Assembly: GCF_025567415.1 (NCBI RefSeq)
Contig: NZ_JAOQJV010000006.1
Location: 88,440-152,439 of the forward strand
From: Claveliimonas ammoniilytica
GTDB taxonomy: Bacteria; Bacillota; Clostridia; Lachnospirales; Lachnospiraceae
Length of the DNA: 64,000 bases
Direction: 5' to 3'
The position numbers were made by a program, and so were the translations under genes. Positions within the stretch are counted from its first letter, which is position 1. Each line of letters begins with the position of its first letter. This document shows positions 16,653 to 26,000 of the stretch, in pieces. The notes beneath the pieces were generated by a model. The model was not told where the DNA came from, did no database searches, and saw nothing but the letters and a program-made list of their open reading frames with translations.

Positions 16653-17717
16653 CTATCTCAAATCCGTGTTATCTATCACATCACGTATCGCATCGATCAG
16701 CTGTCTGTTCTCTTCCTCTGTCTTTACTGCGATCCGATAATAACCTTTTGTAAGTCCCCGGTAATTACTGCAATTCCGGATCAGGATACCCTTTCTTTTC
16801 AATGGTTCCATCAGCTCCTGATCCAGATAGAATAACAGATAGTTGGCTGACGACGGATATACCTTACATCCCATGCTTTCCAGTTCTCCGGCAAGCCAGA
16901 TTCTCTGTTCTGCTACATAACTTTTCACTTTTCTGCGCCAGCCAGTCTCATCTAACGCTGCAATTCCTGCTTCCTGCGCCGGGATCGATACGCTCCACGG
17001 CTGTCTGACTTCTTCCATGCGTTCCAGGAGATCTGTATCCGAACATAATCCATAACCAAGCCTGAGTCCCGGAATGCCATACATTTTTGTAAACGAACGA
17101 AGCAAAAAAAGTGATTGAAACTGCCTGATATATGGCAGCATCGTCTCCTCTTCCCGGTCAAACGCAAATTCCCAGAAGCTTTCATCCACAACCATACGTG
17201 CATAATACTTCTCACACAGTTCCAGCGATTGCAACAGAATATCTTTTAAAATCAATGCTCCTGACGGATTATCCGGCGTACAGAAGAAAACTATTCCAAG
17301 CCCTTCTTTTAATTCCTTCTCCAGACGCACCAAAAACTCCTCATCCAGCCTGAAAGCCTGTTCCGGATTCCGTTTCCACACAATCACCTCACTGTCCACA
17401 CTGCGCAGAGCCTGCTCATACTCCTGAAATGCCGGAGCAAGTATCATGCCCTTTCCCGGCTTCTCTGCCAGCACCAGAGAAAATAACACATCTGCTGCGC
17501 CATTTCCCGCAATTATCCACTCAACCGGAATCTTCAGTGTCTCTGCTAGCTTCTGCCGCAATCTCCTACACTGACTGTCTGGATAAGCTGTCACCATTTC
17601 CATCCCACGAATTGCTGCCTGGCGAACTGCTTCATTGGCTCCGAACGGACAGATATTTGCTGAAAAATCCAGCCGGTATTCAGTTGTGTAGATATCTCCT
17701 CCGTGTGTATATTTCAT
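16653..17717 (-). CDS. cobD: L-threonine-O-3-phosphate decarboxylase (HisC-like PLP enzyme)
   Basis: Makes (R)-1-aminopropan-2-ol phosphate, the aminopropanol linker that CbiB attaches. 354 residues of fold-type I aminotransferase. The N-terminus HGGDIYTT-DFSANICPFG is typical of CobD rather than HisC, the PLP Lys lies in SFTKMYGIPGLRLGYG, and IVFFCTPDNPSGAL precedes it. The assignment over histidinol-phosphate aminotransferase rests on the N-terminal motif and on its place between cbiB and cbiP. Confidence 0.9.
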   Translation of the reverse strand: MKYTHGGDIYTTEYRLDFSANICPFGANEAVRQAAIRGMEMVTAYPDSQCRRLRQKLAETLKIPVEWIIAGNGAADVLFSLVLAEKPGKGMILAPAFQEYEQALRSVDSEVIVWKRNPEQAFRLDEEFLVRLEKELKEGLGIVFFCTPDNPSGALILKDILLQSLELCEKYYARMVVDESFWEFAFDREEETMLPYIRQFQSLFLLRSFTKMYGIPGLRLGYGLCSDTDLLERMEEVRQPWSVSIPAQEAGIAALDETGWRRKVKSYVAEQRIWLAGELESMGCKVYPSSANYLLFYLDQELMEPLKRKGILIRNCSNYRGLTKGYYRIAVKTEEENRQLIDAIRDVIDNTDLR

Positions 17718-17744
17718 GTCATACCTCTATTGTCAAAATACTCT

Positions 17745-18707
17745 TTAGAAAAACAGCCGGATGCCACTGAAAAGCAAAAATGTCAGCACTTCTGTTCCAA
17801 TCATTAATTTCTCCGACCGCAGAATATCCCTTGGCTCAATATCCCGGATTGGATCCCCGATTGTATCTTTCTCATGTTTTTTCCCAAAATACCAGGCATC
17901 TCCCGCAAGCTGCACCTGCAATGCGCCTGCACATACTGCTTCCGTCTGCGCTGCATTTGGACTTGCGTGTTTTCTTTGATCCCTCTTCCAGATCCACAGT
18001 GCATTCTTTCCGTCCATCCCAAGCAGACAGGATGCCAGAATCATAAGCAGTGCTGAAATCCTTGCCGGAATAAATCCCGCCACATCATCCATTTTCGCCG
18101 CTACTCTGCCAAAATACAAATATTTTTCATTCTTATATCCTAACATAGAATCCATAGTATTGACTGCCTTATATACAAATCCAAGTATCGGACCGCCGAT
18201 CAGCATATAAATTAATGGTGCAATCACCCCATCATTGGTATTCTCAGCCACCGTTTCCACCGCCGCCTTCGTCACGCCTTCCACTGTCAGATTCTCCGTA
18301 TCCCTGCCGACAATCATCGATACTGCCAACCTTGCTTCTGACAAATCATCCTGTATTAATTTCTTATATACTTTTTTACTTTCTTTTCCGAGTGATCTTG
18401 CTGCCAATAGCTGATAGCACCAGAAACACTCCAACACAAATGCCGCACATGGGCTGAACTTCTCTGCCAGATATAAAATCCCCATTGGCACTGCTGCTGA
18501 TGCCAGGATCACAAGTATCCACAATATTCCTCCTGCGATCAATAGTTTCTTCTCATTCCCCTCCTGATCTCCGGCAAACTTCCGGAGTATCTTTTCCAAA
18601 AACGATATCCATTTGCCAATAATCCGCACCGGATGATACAGCCATACCGGATCTCCAAATATCCAGTCCAGTATCATACCGATCAGGCAGACACATAATA
18701 TCTTCAT
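17745..18707 (-). CDS. cbiB: Adenosylcobinamide-phosphate synthase
   Basis: Integral membrane enzyme joining aminopropanol phosphate to adenosylcobyrate. 320 residues from the ATG at 18707, which overlaps the cobC stop as ATGA; the longer frame upstream is inside cobC. Family landmarks are DWIFGDPVWLYHPVRIIG at the N-terminus, ENTNDGVIAPLIYMLIGGP and KAVNTMDSMLGYKNEKY, with hydrophobic helices through residue 140 and at the C-terminus. Confidence 0.95.
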   Translation of the reverse strand: MKILCVCLIGMILDWIFGDPVWLYHPVRIIGKWISFLEKILRKFAGDQEGNEKKLLIAGGILWILVILASAAVPMGILYLAEKFSPCAAFVLECFWCYQLLAARSLGKESKKVYKKLIQDDLSEARLAVSMIVGRDTENLTVEGVTKAAVETVAENTNDGVIAPLIYMLIGGPILGFVYKAVNTMDSMLGYKNEKYLYFGRVAAKMDDVAGFIPARISALLMILASCLLGMDGKNALWIWKRDQRKHASPNAAQTEAVCAGALQVQLAGDAWYFGKKHEKDTIGDPIRDIEPRDILRSEKLMIGTEVLTFLLFSGIRLFF

Positions 18708-19324
18708 CGTAATTTTTCTCCATCTGTTATATCTATCTCGTGTAGGATCCGGACATTGTAAAAAAGATGTACGCCCTTTTTCCACTCTTCCGGATCAATA
18801 TCAGTTATATATCCATTGCCGTTACATACCTGCCAGTGGTAAAACGGTCTTTTCTCGGGATCAAATGCAGACAGCACCGCCATAATTGTCCCACCGTGCA
18901 CTACCACACCTGCACGTTTACAGTCTTCCGCAATCAGTCTGCTGATCATATTCTCTGCTCCCTGTACGCAGCGCTTCTGAAAATCTTCCCGGTCTTCTCC
19001 TCCAGGGAATGCACCTGCACCACCGGAATCAAGCCAAGCCTGATATACCGGCTCGTTCTTCAGTTCTTCATATGTCTTTCGCTCATACTCGCCAAAATCC
19101 AACTCTCGCATCAGCGGTTCTGTCTCAAAAGGCATACTCGGCCAGATCCTTTCTGCTGTCTGCCTGCATCGGAGCATCGGGCTGACGGTCAGTGCATCAA
19201 TCTGCGGATAGTTTTTCAGATCCTGCGGAATCATTTCCTCATCCAGTGGTTCATCCGTACTTCCTATATATTGTTTCTTACGGTTGCCTGGTGTCATAAA
19301 ATGCCGTACCCATATAATCTCCAT
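18704..19324 (-). CDS. cobC: Histidine phosphatase, probable alpha-ribazole-phosphate phosphatase
   Basis: Removes the 5'-phosphate from alpha-ribazole phosphate or cobalamin phosphate. 206 residues of the phosphoglycerate-mutase-like branch. The phosphate pocket reads VRHFMTPGN, so the usual RHG-x-T becomes RHF-x-T while catalytic His, Arg and Thr remain. The second His is in VVHGGTIMAV, and REL-DFGEYE is the usual mid motif. Position between cobS and cbiB supports the cobamide role; a general phosphatase cannot be excluded from the motif alone. Confidence 0.85.
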   Translation of the reverse strand: MEIIWVRHFMTPGNRKKQYIGSTDEPLDEEMIPQDLKNYPQIDALTVSPMLRCRQTAERIWPSMPFETEPLMRELDFGEYERKTYEELKNEPVYQAWLDSGGAGAFPGGEDREDFQKRCVQGAENMISRLIAEDCKRAGVVVHGGTIMAVLSAFDPEKRPFYHWQVCNGNGYITDIDPEEWKKGVHLFYNVRILHEIDITDGEKLR

Positions 19325-19327
19325 CTG

Positions 19328-20089
19328 CTACCTCCCAATGCAGGTCACTAAAATTCCGGTAAACATTGCAAGCTCTGCCGTCTCCAGAAAAAATCCTGCC
19401 AGATCTCCTGTCACGCCCCCAAACTGCTTCCGGCTCACCACTATATAATATAGAAATGCGATCATCACACCAGTAACAGCTCCTGTCATTGCCCGTGCGT
19501 TCATCACTGCCATCATGATCACTGCTGCTGCCACATACAGACACATCGTAATCCTGACAACTTTTTTCTGTGCTCCGTCCTGAAACATCTTCAACAACCC
19601 ACTATTTCTTGCCGCCGGAAATGTAACTACGCTGAACCCACTGAGTGCTCTGGAAAGGACAAAACTTACACAGCACACTCTCAGCACTTCTGCCGGAAGT
19701 TCACTCCATACTGCCATACTCCACATCAGATAACAACCCATTCCCAATATAGCAAATGCACCCGCATGAGAATCCTTCAGAATCTCCAACTTCTTTTCCC
19801 GGTCTCCCCAGGATCCGAGCGCATCCATGGTATCCATGAAACCGTCCATATGAATGCCTCCGGTGATCATGATCGGAATCAAGGTAAATACCACACCACG
19901 GAACAGACCGCCCACAGACGTCTTATCCAGCAGCCAACCTGCCAGATACATAACTGCCCCGATGACAACTCCAATCATGGGAAAAAAGCACATGGCATAT
20001 CGCATATTTTCTTTTTCCCAGTCCACTCTCGGAACCGGTATTCTGGAATACATAGATAATGCGATAAAAAATGAATTTATAATACTCAT
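19328..20089 (-). CDS. cobS: Adenosylcobinamide-GDP ribazoletransferase (cobalamin synthase)
   Basis: Membrane enzyme that joins adenosylcobinamide-GDP with alpha-ribazole (phosphate) in the last assembly step. 253 residues. The active-site Asp cluster lies in GGIHMDGFMDTMDALGSWGD, and SRIPVPRVDWEKENMRYAM at the N-terminus is a family signature. Multiple membrane segments follow. SD AGGAG precedes the ATG; cobC follows after 3 bp. Confidence 0.95.
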   Translation of the reverse strand: MSIINSFFIALSMYSRIPVPRVDWEKENMRYAMCFFPMIGVVIGAVMYLAGWLLDKTSVGGLFRGVVFTLIPIMITGGIHMDGFMDTMDALGSWGDREKKLEILKDSHAGAFAILGMGCYLMWSMAVWSELPAEVLRVCCVSFVLSRALSGFSVVTFPAARNSGLLKMFQDGAQKKVVRITMCLYVAAAVIMMAVMNARAMTGAVTGVMIAFLYYIVVSRKQFGGVTGDLAGFFLETAELAMFTGILVTCIGR

Positions 20090-20103
20090 ATATTTCTCCT
20101 GAA

Positions 20104-21159
20104 TTACAATACCTTATACTGCTCTACCTTTATATCCTCAAATGTCCCCATATCTCCGTAGACTTTCAATCCCATCTCCAACAGGGGGATCACAGCAACT
20201 GCACCGCTTCCTTCTCCAAGACACATATCACAGGTGACAAGCGGTGACAGTCCGAGCTCATCTAATACATAATGAGCTGCCGGCTCTTTGGATACATGCG
20301 ATGGGATCAGATAATCCGCCACAGCTGGAATCAAATGGACTGCACAAAGAGCTGCCACCCCGGATATAAATCCATCCAGCACGACCGGTATATGATAACG
20401 TGCTCCACCAATACAAAGTCCGCAGAGTCCTGCGATATCATATCCACCAACCGATGCCATCACCGTAAGCACATCCGCTTGCCGGAGATTATATCGTCCG
20501 ATTGCATCCTCGATTACATGAATCTTACGCTTAAGACCCTCATCATCCAGACCGGCTCCCTTCCCGGTCATCACTGCCGGATCACGGTTAAGAAGTACTG
20601 ATGCCACTGCACTGCTGGTCGTTGTATTGCCAATCCCCATCTCGCCTGTCAGCAGAATATCATATCCCTCCTGCTTCTTCTCTCCGGCGATACGAATGCC
20701 GGTCTCGATTGCCTGCCAGAGCTGTTCTCGTGTCATAGCAGGCTCTTTTGCAAAGTTCTTCGTTCCATATGCAGTCTTTTCATTTTTTCTGGTTACATTC
20801 TTTACATCCGTTATCATACCGATATCTACCGGATAAATGTCCACGCCAGCCACCTCTGCCATCAGACAGGTACTGGTCTCATGACGGCTGAAATTCTCTG
20901 CCACAATTGCCGTAACCTCCTGCCCGGTCTGTGTCACGCCTTCTGCCACCACACCATTATCGGCACACATGACAACCAATGCTTTCTTCTTAATTTCATA
21001 GCATGCAATCCGTTTTATCCCGGCAATCCGGGTAATCTGCTGTTCCAGCTTACCCAGGCTGAACAGCGGTTTCCCAACCTTCATCCATCGTTCTTTCGAC
21101 AGTCTGACCACATCCTGATCAGCCGGCTGTATCTCTTCTTGTAATTCTTCTAATGTCAT
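20104..21159 (-). CDS. cobT: Nicotinate-nucleotide:dimethylbenzimidazole phosphoribosyltransferase
   Basis: Activates the lower ligand base by transferring phosphoribose from nicotinate mononucleotide. 351 residues, full length. Landmarks are MCADNGVVAEGVTQTGQEVT, GEMGIGNTTTSSAVASVLL and the C-terminal glutamate region LGEGSGAVAVIPLLEMGL. No dimethylbenzimidazole synthesis gene (bza or bluB) is seen in the window, so the base used is not determined. Confidence 0.96.
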   Translation of the reverse strand: MTLEELQEEIQPADQDVVRLSKERWMKVGKPLFSLGKLEQQITRIAGIKRIACYEIKKKALVVMCADNGVVAEGVTQTGQEVTAIVAENFSRHETSTCLMAEVAGVDIYPVDIGMITDVKNVTRKNEKTAYGTKNFAKEPAMTREQLWQAIETGIRIAGEKKQEGYDILLTGEMGIGNTTTSSAVASVLLNRDPAVMTGKGAGLDDEGLKRKIHVIEDAIGRYNLRQADVLTVMASVGGYDIAGLCGLCIGGARYHIPVVLDGFISGVAALCAVHLIPAVADYLIPSHVSKEPAAHYVLDELGLSPLVTCDMCLGEGSGAVAVIPLLEMGLKVYGDMGTFEDIKVEQYKVL

Positions 21160-21171
21160 AGTTAGCTTCCT

Positions 21172-22572
21172 TTATCGTCTGGTTCCTTTTTTGGAATATT
21201 CTGTGCAGGCTTTCACATATCGTTCCACCAGTTCCGGGTGCGAGCGGTAATAGAGGTGTGGATAGCCTGCCATCAGATTCCCTTTCATGTGTATACACTG
21301 CCATCTTCTCTTCCCATCCGGCTTCACTGCCAGACAGCTATCTCCATTATCTGTACTGTCCCAGTGATGAAATTCATGCGCCCGTATCTGTTCGCCTTTC
21401 TTTAAAAATGCGCCATCCTGCTCTGCCTCAATAGTCGCATATCCGAAACGCACAAGTCTCCCCTGATTACTGCTCTCTGACGGAATAGCTCCTGCCATAC
21501 GATAACTGTATCCTTCCGCATCCGTCAGTCCATCCTGCAAATACTGAAACCCACCACATTCTGCAAGACATGGCATGCCGTCTGTGATCTTCTGCCGTAT
21601 TTCCCTGCGCAAGCCTTCATTTTCCTCCAGTCTGGCACCATATAGTTCAGGATAACCGCCCCCGAGAATCAATCCGCAACAGCCTTCCGGCAATGTCTCA
21701 TCCTCCAAAGGACTGAATGGCACCAGTTCACATCCGGCCTGTTCCAGTAATTTCATATTCTCTTTATAGTAAAAGCAAAATGCTTCGTCTCTGGCAACAG
21801 CCACGTGCACCTTCTGCTTCCCATTCACTTCTTTTTTTATCGGATTCTCTTCTTCCAGGCACTCTGCCTGTTCTGCAATTTTAAGAATCTCTGACAGATC
21901 GACTGTCTCTGCAATTGTCATTCCCACTTCCTGAAGCTGACTTTTTAATCCGGTCAGCTCCTGCGGTGTCACAAGTCCCAGATGTCTGCTCTCCAGTCGA
22001 AAGCATTCTTTCTCTGGAAGATACCCAAGTATCTTCACCTCCGGATGTCCCATATCCGCAAGTCCATGATCCAGCATCTCTTTCATCCGCGGATAAAGCA
22101 TTGGCGAAATACGGTTCAGGATAATGCCTCTGATATGGCTGTCCTTCTGATATTCCAGAAATCCTTTCAACAGTGCCAATACAGAAGATGCCATCCCACG
22201 GCATGGAACAACCAATATGACCGGAAGCTCCAGTACCCCGGCAATATCCCATGCACTGCCATTCATACTTCCAAATGAAATACCGTCATAATACCCCATA
22301 ACGCCTTCCGTCACAACCAGATCCGCACATCTTCCATGAGCCTGATAGATTTCCCGCAGCTCTTCTTTGCTACTGAAAAACAGATCCAGATTTTCAGATT
22401 CTATCCCAAGTACTGTCCGGTGAAACATCGGATCAATATAATCCGGTCCGCATTTGCATGCCCGGATATTTTTCCCCATCTGCCTGAATGCTGCCATCAG
22501 TCCACAGGCAGCAATTGTCTTGCCGCTGCCACTGGATGGAGCTGCCAGCAGGATTCCCGGTAGCTTTGTCAT
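21172..22572 (-). CDS. cbiA: Cobyrinate a,c-diamide synthase
   Basis: Amidates the a and c side chains of (cobalt-)cobyrinate using glutamine and ATP. 466 residues from the ATG at 22572, overlapping the cbiET stop as ATGA; the upstream extension lies inside cbiET. The N-terminal ATPase begins GILLAAPSSGSGKTIAACGL, with CGPDYIDPMFH after it. The C-terminal glutaminase Cys is in CLAECGGFQYL, and a conserved HEFHHWD follows. Confidence 0.95.
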   Translation of the reverse strand: MTKLPGILLAAPSSGSGKTIAACGLMAAFRQMGKNIRACKCGPDYIDPMFHRTVLGIESENLDLFFSSKEELREIYQAHGRCADLVVTEGVMGYYDGISFGSMNGSAWDIAGVLELPVILVVPCRGMASSVLALLKGFLEYQKDSHIRGIILNRISPMLYPRMKEMLDHGLADMGHPEVKILGYLPEKECFRLESRHLGLVTPQELTGLKSQLQEVGMTIAETVDLSEILKIAEQAECLEEENPIKKEVNGKQKVHVAVARDEAFCFYYKENMKLLEQAGCELVPFSPLEDETLPEGCCGLILGGGYPELYGARLEENEGLRREIRQKITDGMPCLAECGGFQYLQDGLTDAEGYSYRMAGAIPSESSNQGRLVRFGYATIEAEQDGAFLKKGEQIRAHEFHHWDSTDNGDSCLAVKPDGKRRWQCIHMKGNLMAGYPHLYYRSHPELVERYVKACTEYSKKGTRR

Positions 22573-23804
22573 CGTTTTCTCTCCGTAATAATATATACCG
22601 GATTCTGTCCGGTCATCATATGATATCTTCCCAATACTCTGGATGCAGCCACGTTCATCTGTATGATTTCCGGATCTCTCAGCAGACCAGATCTGACTGC
22701 ACACATTACTTCTTCTATCGTCTCTAAGGAAATGGCATTAATCACCAGTGCCACTTCCGGATTCTTCTCCTTCAACATACGGATAATGTCATGGAGATGT
22801 CCTGTGCTTCCTCCGATAAATGCATGTGTAGGTACCGGAAGTCCTTCCATTGCCTCCGGCGCACTTCCATGGATTACCTGAACCTGTGCCACCCGAAACT
22901 TCCGTCTGTTTGCCCGGATCAGATCACACGCATCTTCCCGCTGTTCAATCGCATACACCTGCACCTGCTCCCCGTGAAGTGCCGCTTCAATTGACACCGA
23001 ACCTGTGCCCGCGCCGATGTCATAAAAAACTGCCTCTCTGGTAAGCCCAAGCTTGGCCATACTGACTGCCCGGACTTCTGCCTTTGTCATCGGTACCACA
23101 TGTCCTTCCTGACTGCGGATAAATGCATCATCCGGCAAGTGAGCCGATACGGATTCCACAGGATGCGGATTCTCAATTAACATGGTAGAAAGCTCTCCCA
23201 GATCCTCCGGTGTCAATTCTCCGGCAGATATCGTTCGTATCATTTCATCCTCATATGACAGACGGACACCTATATGACAGATCAGATCTTCCATAGCGTA
23301 TTCCCTGATCTGTTCGCAAAACTCCGTTCCGCTTTTCCTGTCCAACAAGAGAAATGTCTTCGCATGATGCTCGATAGCATAGATCGTATTCTGATTCCTG
23401 CCATGGATACTGCGAAGAGCCGCATCTTCCCAGGATATGCCAAGCTTCGCCGCCAAATAGACAACGGATGCAATCCCCGGTACGATATCTACTAAAATTC
23501 CTGCCTCCTTACATGCCTTCGTCAATGCCTTCGCACCGCTGTAGAATCCCACATCACCGGACAAGACAACCGCCCATCTGCTGTATTCCGGGTGTCCTTT
23601 TATAATCTTTATAATTTCCACAGATCGATACTCTGCAAACTTCGGTTTCTCTTTCGGACATACTTCCAGAAGGCGCACTGCTCCGATACAGGCATCCGCC
23701 TTCTCTATCTGTGTTCTTGCGTCCAGAGTCAGCATATTTTCATTTCCCATCCCGGCGCCGATAAGTACTGCACTACATCTGCTTTCACATATTTTATCAC
23801 ACAT
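22569..23804 (-). CDS. cbiET: Cobalt-precorrin-7 C5-methyltransferase / C15-methyltransferase-decarboxylase fusion (CbiE-CbiT)
   Basis: 411 residues combining CbiE (about 1-205, tetrapyrrole methylase starting LIGAGMGNENMLT) and CbiT (about 225-411, Rossmann methyltransferase with DIGAGTGSVSIEAAL). Together they methylate C5 and C15 and decarboxylate the acetate on C12. This corresponds to the CobL fusion of the aerobic pathway and is common in Clostridia. The start overlaps cbiFH by 8 bp, with AGAGGAT upstream. Confidence 0.95.
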   Translation of the reverse strand: MCDKICESRCSAVLIGAGMGNENMLTLDARTQIEKADACIGAVRLLEVCPKEKPKFAEYRSVEIIKIIKGHPEYSRWAVVLSGDVGFYSGAKALTKACKEAGILVDIVPGIASVVYLAAKLGISWEDAALRSIHGRNQNTIYAIEHHAKTFLLLDRKSGTEFCEQIREYAMEDLICHIGVRLSYEDEMIRTISAGELTPEDLGELSTMLIENPHPVESVSAHLPDDAFIRSQEGHVVPMTKAEVRAVSMAKLGLTREAVFYDIGAGTGSVSIEAALHGEQVQVYAIEQREDACDLIRANRRKFRVAQVQVIHGSAPEAMEGLPVPTHAFIGGSTGHLHDIIRMLKEKNPEVALVINAISLETIEEVMCAVRSGLLRDPEIIQMNVAASRVLGRYHMMTGQNPVYIITERKR

Positions 23805-25299
23805 TGCGATATCCTCTTGGTGTTACCATTTTCCCATTTAATTCTATTGTTTCCTGGTTTCCAATATATACAGTCGTGAACATGTCAACTTTTTTATTTC
23901 TAAGTTCCGCTAAACTCATAATCTCAGCGGACTCTCCGTCACGTCCGATATTGCGTACGATTCCACACACAGTCTCCGGTGCTTTCTGCTGCATCATCAG
24001 ATCACATGCTTTCTGCAGATAATCCGCACGCTTTCTGCTGGACGGATTATAGAGACAGATTACAAGATCCGCCTTCGCTGCCATAAGCAGACGCTTCTCA
24101 ATCTTCTCCCAAGGAGTCAGCAGATCACTCAGACTGATCACAGCAAAGTCATGCATCAATGGCGCACCAAGTACTGCACCACCGGACAATGCCGCTGTCA
24201 CACCAGGAACCACCTCTATCTCGACATTCGGGTATTCCTGACCAATCTGATACATCAGACCAGCCATGCCATATACCCCGGCATCCCCACTGCATACCAT
24301 TGCCACTTCTTTTCCTTTTGCAGCCTCTTCAAATGCAAGCTGACATCTCTGTGTCTCCTGACGCATCGGCGTTGTCAGATATTCTTTGCCCGGATATTCT
24401 TTTTTTAACAAGTCTGCATAGACCGTATAGCCCGCAATCACCTGACACCGCTCGATCACCTCTGCAGCCTCATAGGTCATGCTGTTCCGATTCCCCGGTC
24501 CCATACCGATCACATAGATCCGCTTATGTCCTGATACCTCTTTTTTCGCATGTGCACTCCGATATCCTGTAGAAAACTCCGGATGATACAGATCACTTCT
24601 CCGATATTCACAATCCAATACATTCCCCACCACGATCAATGCCGTTCTGGTAATCTGATTCTTATCCGCAGTCTGCTTCAGCGTCCCGACCGTACAGCGG
24701 AACACTTTCTCTTCCGGCCAGGTCGCTTTATATACGATCGCTGCCGGGGTATCTTCCGTATATCCTCCGGCAAGTAATTCTTCAGTAAGCTTTCCAATCA
24801 ATCCGGTACTTAAAAACAACACCATGGTTGCTCCATGCTCTGCAAAGCTTCTCACAGATTCCTTCTCCGGAACCGGTGTACGTCCCGCCATTCTGGTGAT
24901 AACCACCGACTGGGATACATCCGGCAGGGTATATTCTGCCTGTAATGCTGCTGCCGCTCCACTAAAAGAACTGACTCCCGGACACACCTGATACGTAATC
25001 CGTTTTTCATCCAACAGATCCATCTGTTCTCTGATTGCGCCGTACAGTGATGGATCTCCGGTATGCAGACGTACGACCTTTTTACCGTCTTCCTCAGCCT
25101 GTACCATCGCATCAATCACCTGCTCCAATGTCATAAATGCACTGTTACGAATCTCGCAGGTATCTTTGCAGCACTTTAACAATTCAGGATTCACCAGCGA
25201 TCCTGCATAGATCACCAGGTCTGCTTCCATTAATAATCTCTGCCCCCGGACAGTAATCAGATCTTCTGCTCCCGGTCCTGCCCCAACAAACCAAATCAT
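23797..25299 (-). CDS. cbiFH: Cobalt-precorrin-4 C11-methyltransferase / cobalt-factor III C17-methyltransferase fusion (CbiF-CbiH)
   Basis: 500 residues made of two tetrapyrrole methylases. CbiF comes first (about 1-250; VGAGPGAEDLITVRG, PGVSSFSGAAAAL) and CbiH second (about 257-500; VIGMGPGNRNSMTYEA, VVPGVTAALSGGAVLGA, ISLSDLLTPWEKIEKR). CbiH methylates C17 with ring contraction and CbiF methylates C11, so the fusion order is the reverse of the reaction order, with CbiG acting nearby. ATG overlaps the cbiL stop by 4 bp. Confidence 0.94.
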   Translation of the reverse strand: MIWFVGAGPGAEDLITVRGQRLLMEADLVIYAGSLVNPELLKCCKDTCEIRNSAFMTLEQVIDAMVQAEEDGKKVVRLHTGDPSLYGAIREQMDLLDEKRITYQVCPGVSSFSGAAAALQAEYTLPDVSQSVVITRMAGRTPVPEKESVRSFAEHGATMVLFLSTGLIGKLTEELLAGGYTEDTPAAIVYKATWPEEKVFRCTVGTLKQTADKNQITRTALIVVGNVLDCEYRRSDLYHPEFSTGYRSAHAKKEVSGHKRIYVIGMGPGNRNSMTYEAAEVIERCQVIAGYTVYADLLKKEYPGKEYLTTPMRQETQRCQLAFEEAAKGKEVAMVCSGDAGVYGMAGLMYQIGQEYPNVEIEVVPGVTAALSGGAVLGAPLMHDFAVISLSDLLTPWEKIEKRLLMAAKADLVICLYNPSSRKRADYLQKACDLMMQQKAPETVCGIVRNIGRDGESAEIMSLAELRNKKVDMFTTVYIGNQETIELNGKMVTPRGYRNV

Positions 25300-26000
25300 C
25301 GTTTTTCTCCTTCTTTTGCAATAATCAATGAATAATATCCCACCTGTTCCGGAATCTCATCCAGTGAATAATATATCTGTTCCTCTTTCATTCCACAGTT
25401 TGTGACCATCTGTATCTGACCGTCATACTTCTTCAGTTCTTCTTTTACCTGACCAATCTTACTTCCCGACTTCATCAGAATCTTTGTACCTGAAAGTTCT
25501 AGTCCATCACTGATATCATAAGAACCCGGAAAAATATGAATTGAATCGCTCATTTCTCCAAGTCCTGTCTTAAGCACTGCCGCCGCTGCGCAAAATGACG
25601 GTACTCCCGGTATCACACGCGTCTCATAGCCAGATTCTTCCACCAGTTTCTGTATATACAGGAACGTTGAATAAATACTTACATCTCCCAATGTAAGAAA
25701 TGCAACATTCTCTCCTTTGTCTAATTTCCTGCACACCTGCTCTGCACCTTCTGCATGCACCTGCTGTAATGCTTTCTTATCTTTTGTCATCGGCATAGAA
25801 AGAAATATAATTCTTTTCTTGTTAATCTCTGGATATATTTTCCACACAATCTGATATGCTGTAATCTGTGTTTTATCTGCTGTACCAGACACTGGAAGTG
25901 CAATTGCATCACACTCCTTTATCACCTTTAAAGCTTTTATCGTCAGCAGTTCCGGATCCCCCGGTCCGACTCCTACGCCGTATAATATACCTTTATCCAT
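25296..26000 (-). CDS. cbiL: Cobalt-factor II / precorrin-2 C20-methyltransferase
   Basis: Adds the C20 methyl to the cobalt-containing factor II, the first dedicated methylation after cobalt insertion. 234 residues of the SUMT-like methylase fold, with GVGVGPGDPELLTIKALKV at the N-terminus and VIPGVPSFCAAAAVL in the middle. Start and cbiD stop share a base (TAATG). Its substrate would be the product of the chelatase, and the only chelatase in this window is the exported CbiK near 53 kb. Confidence 0.94.
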   Translation of the reverse strand: MDKGILYGVGVGPGDPELLTIKALKVIKECDAIALPVSGTADKTQITAYQIVWKIYPEINKKRIIFLSMPMTKDKKALQQVHAEGAEQVCRKLDKGENVAFLTLGDVSIYSTFLYIQKLVEESGYETRVIPGVPSFCAAAAVLKTGLGEMSDSIHIFPGSYDISDGLELSGTKILMKSGSKIGQVKEELKKYDGQIQMVTNCGMKEEQIYYSLDEIPEQVGYYSLIIAKEGEKR

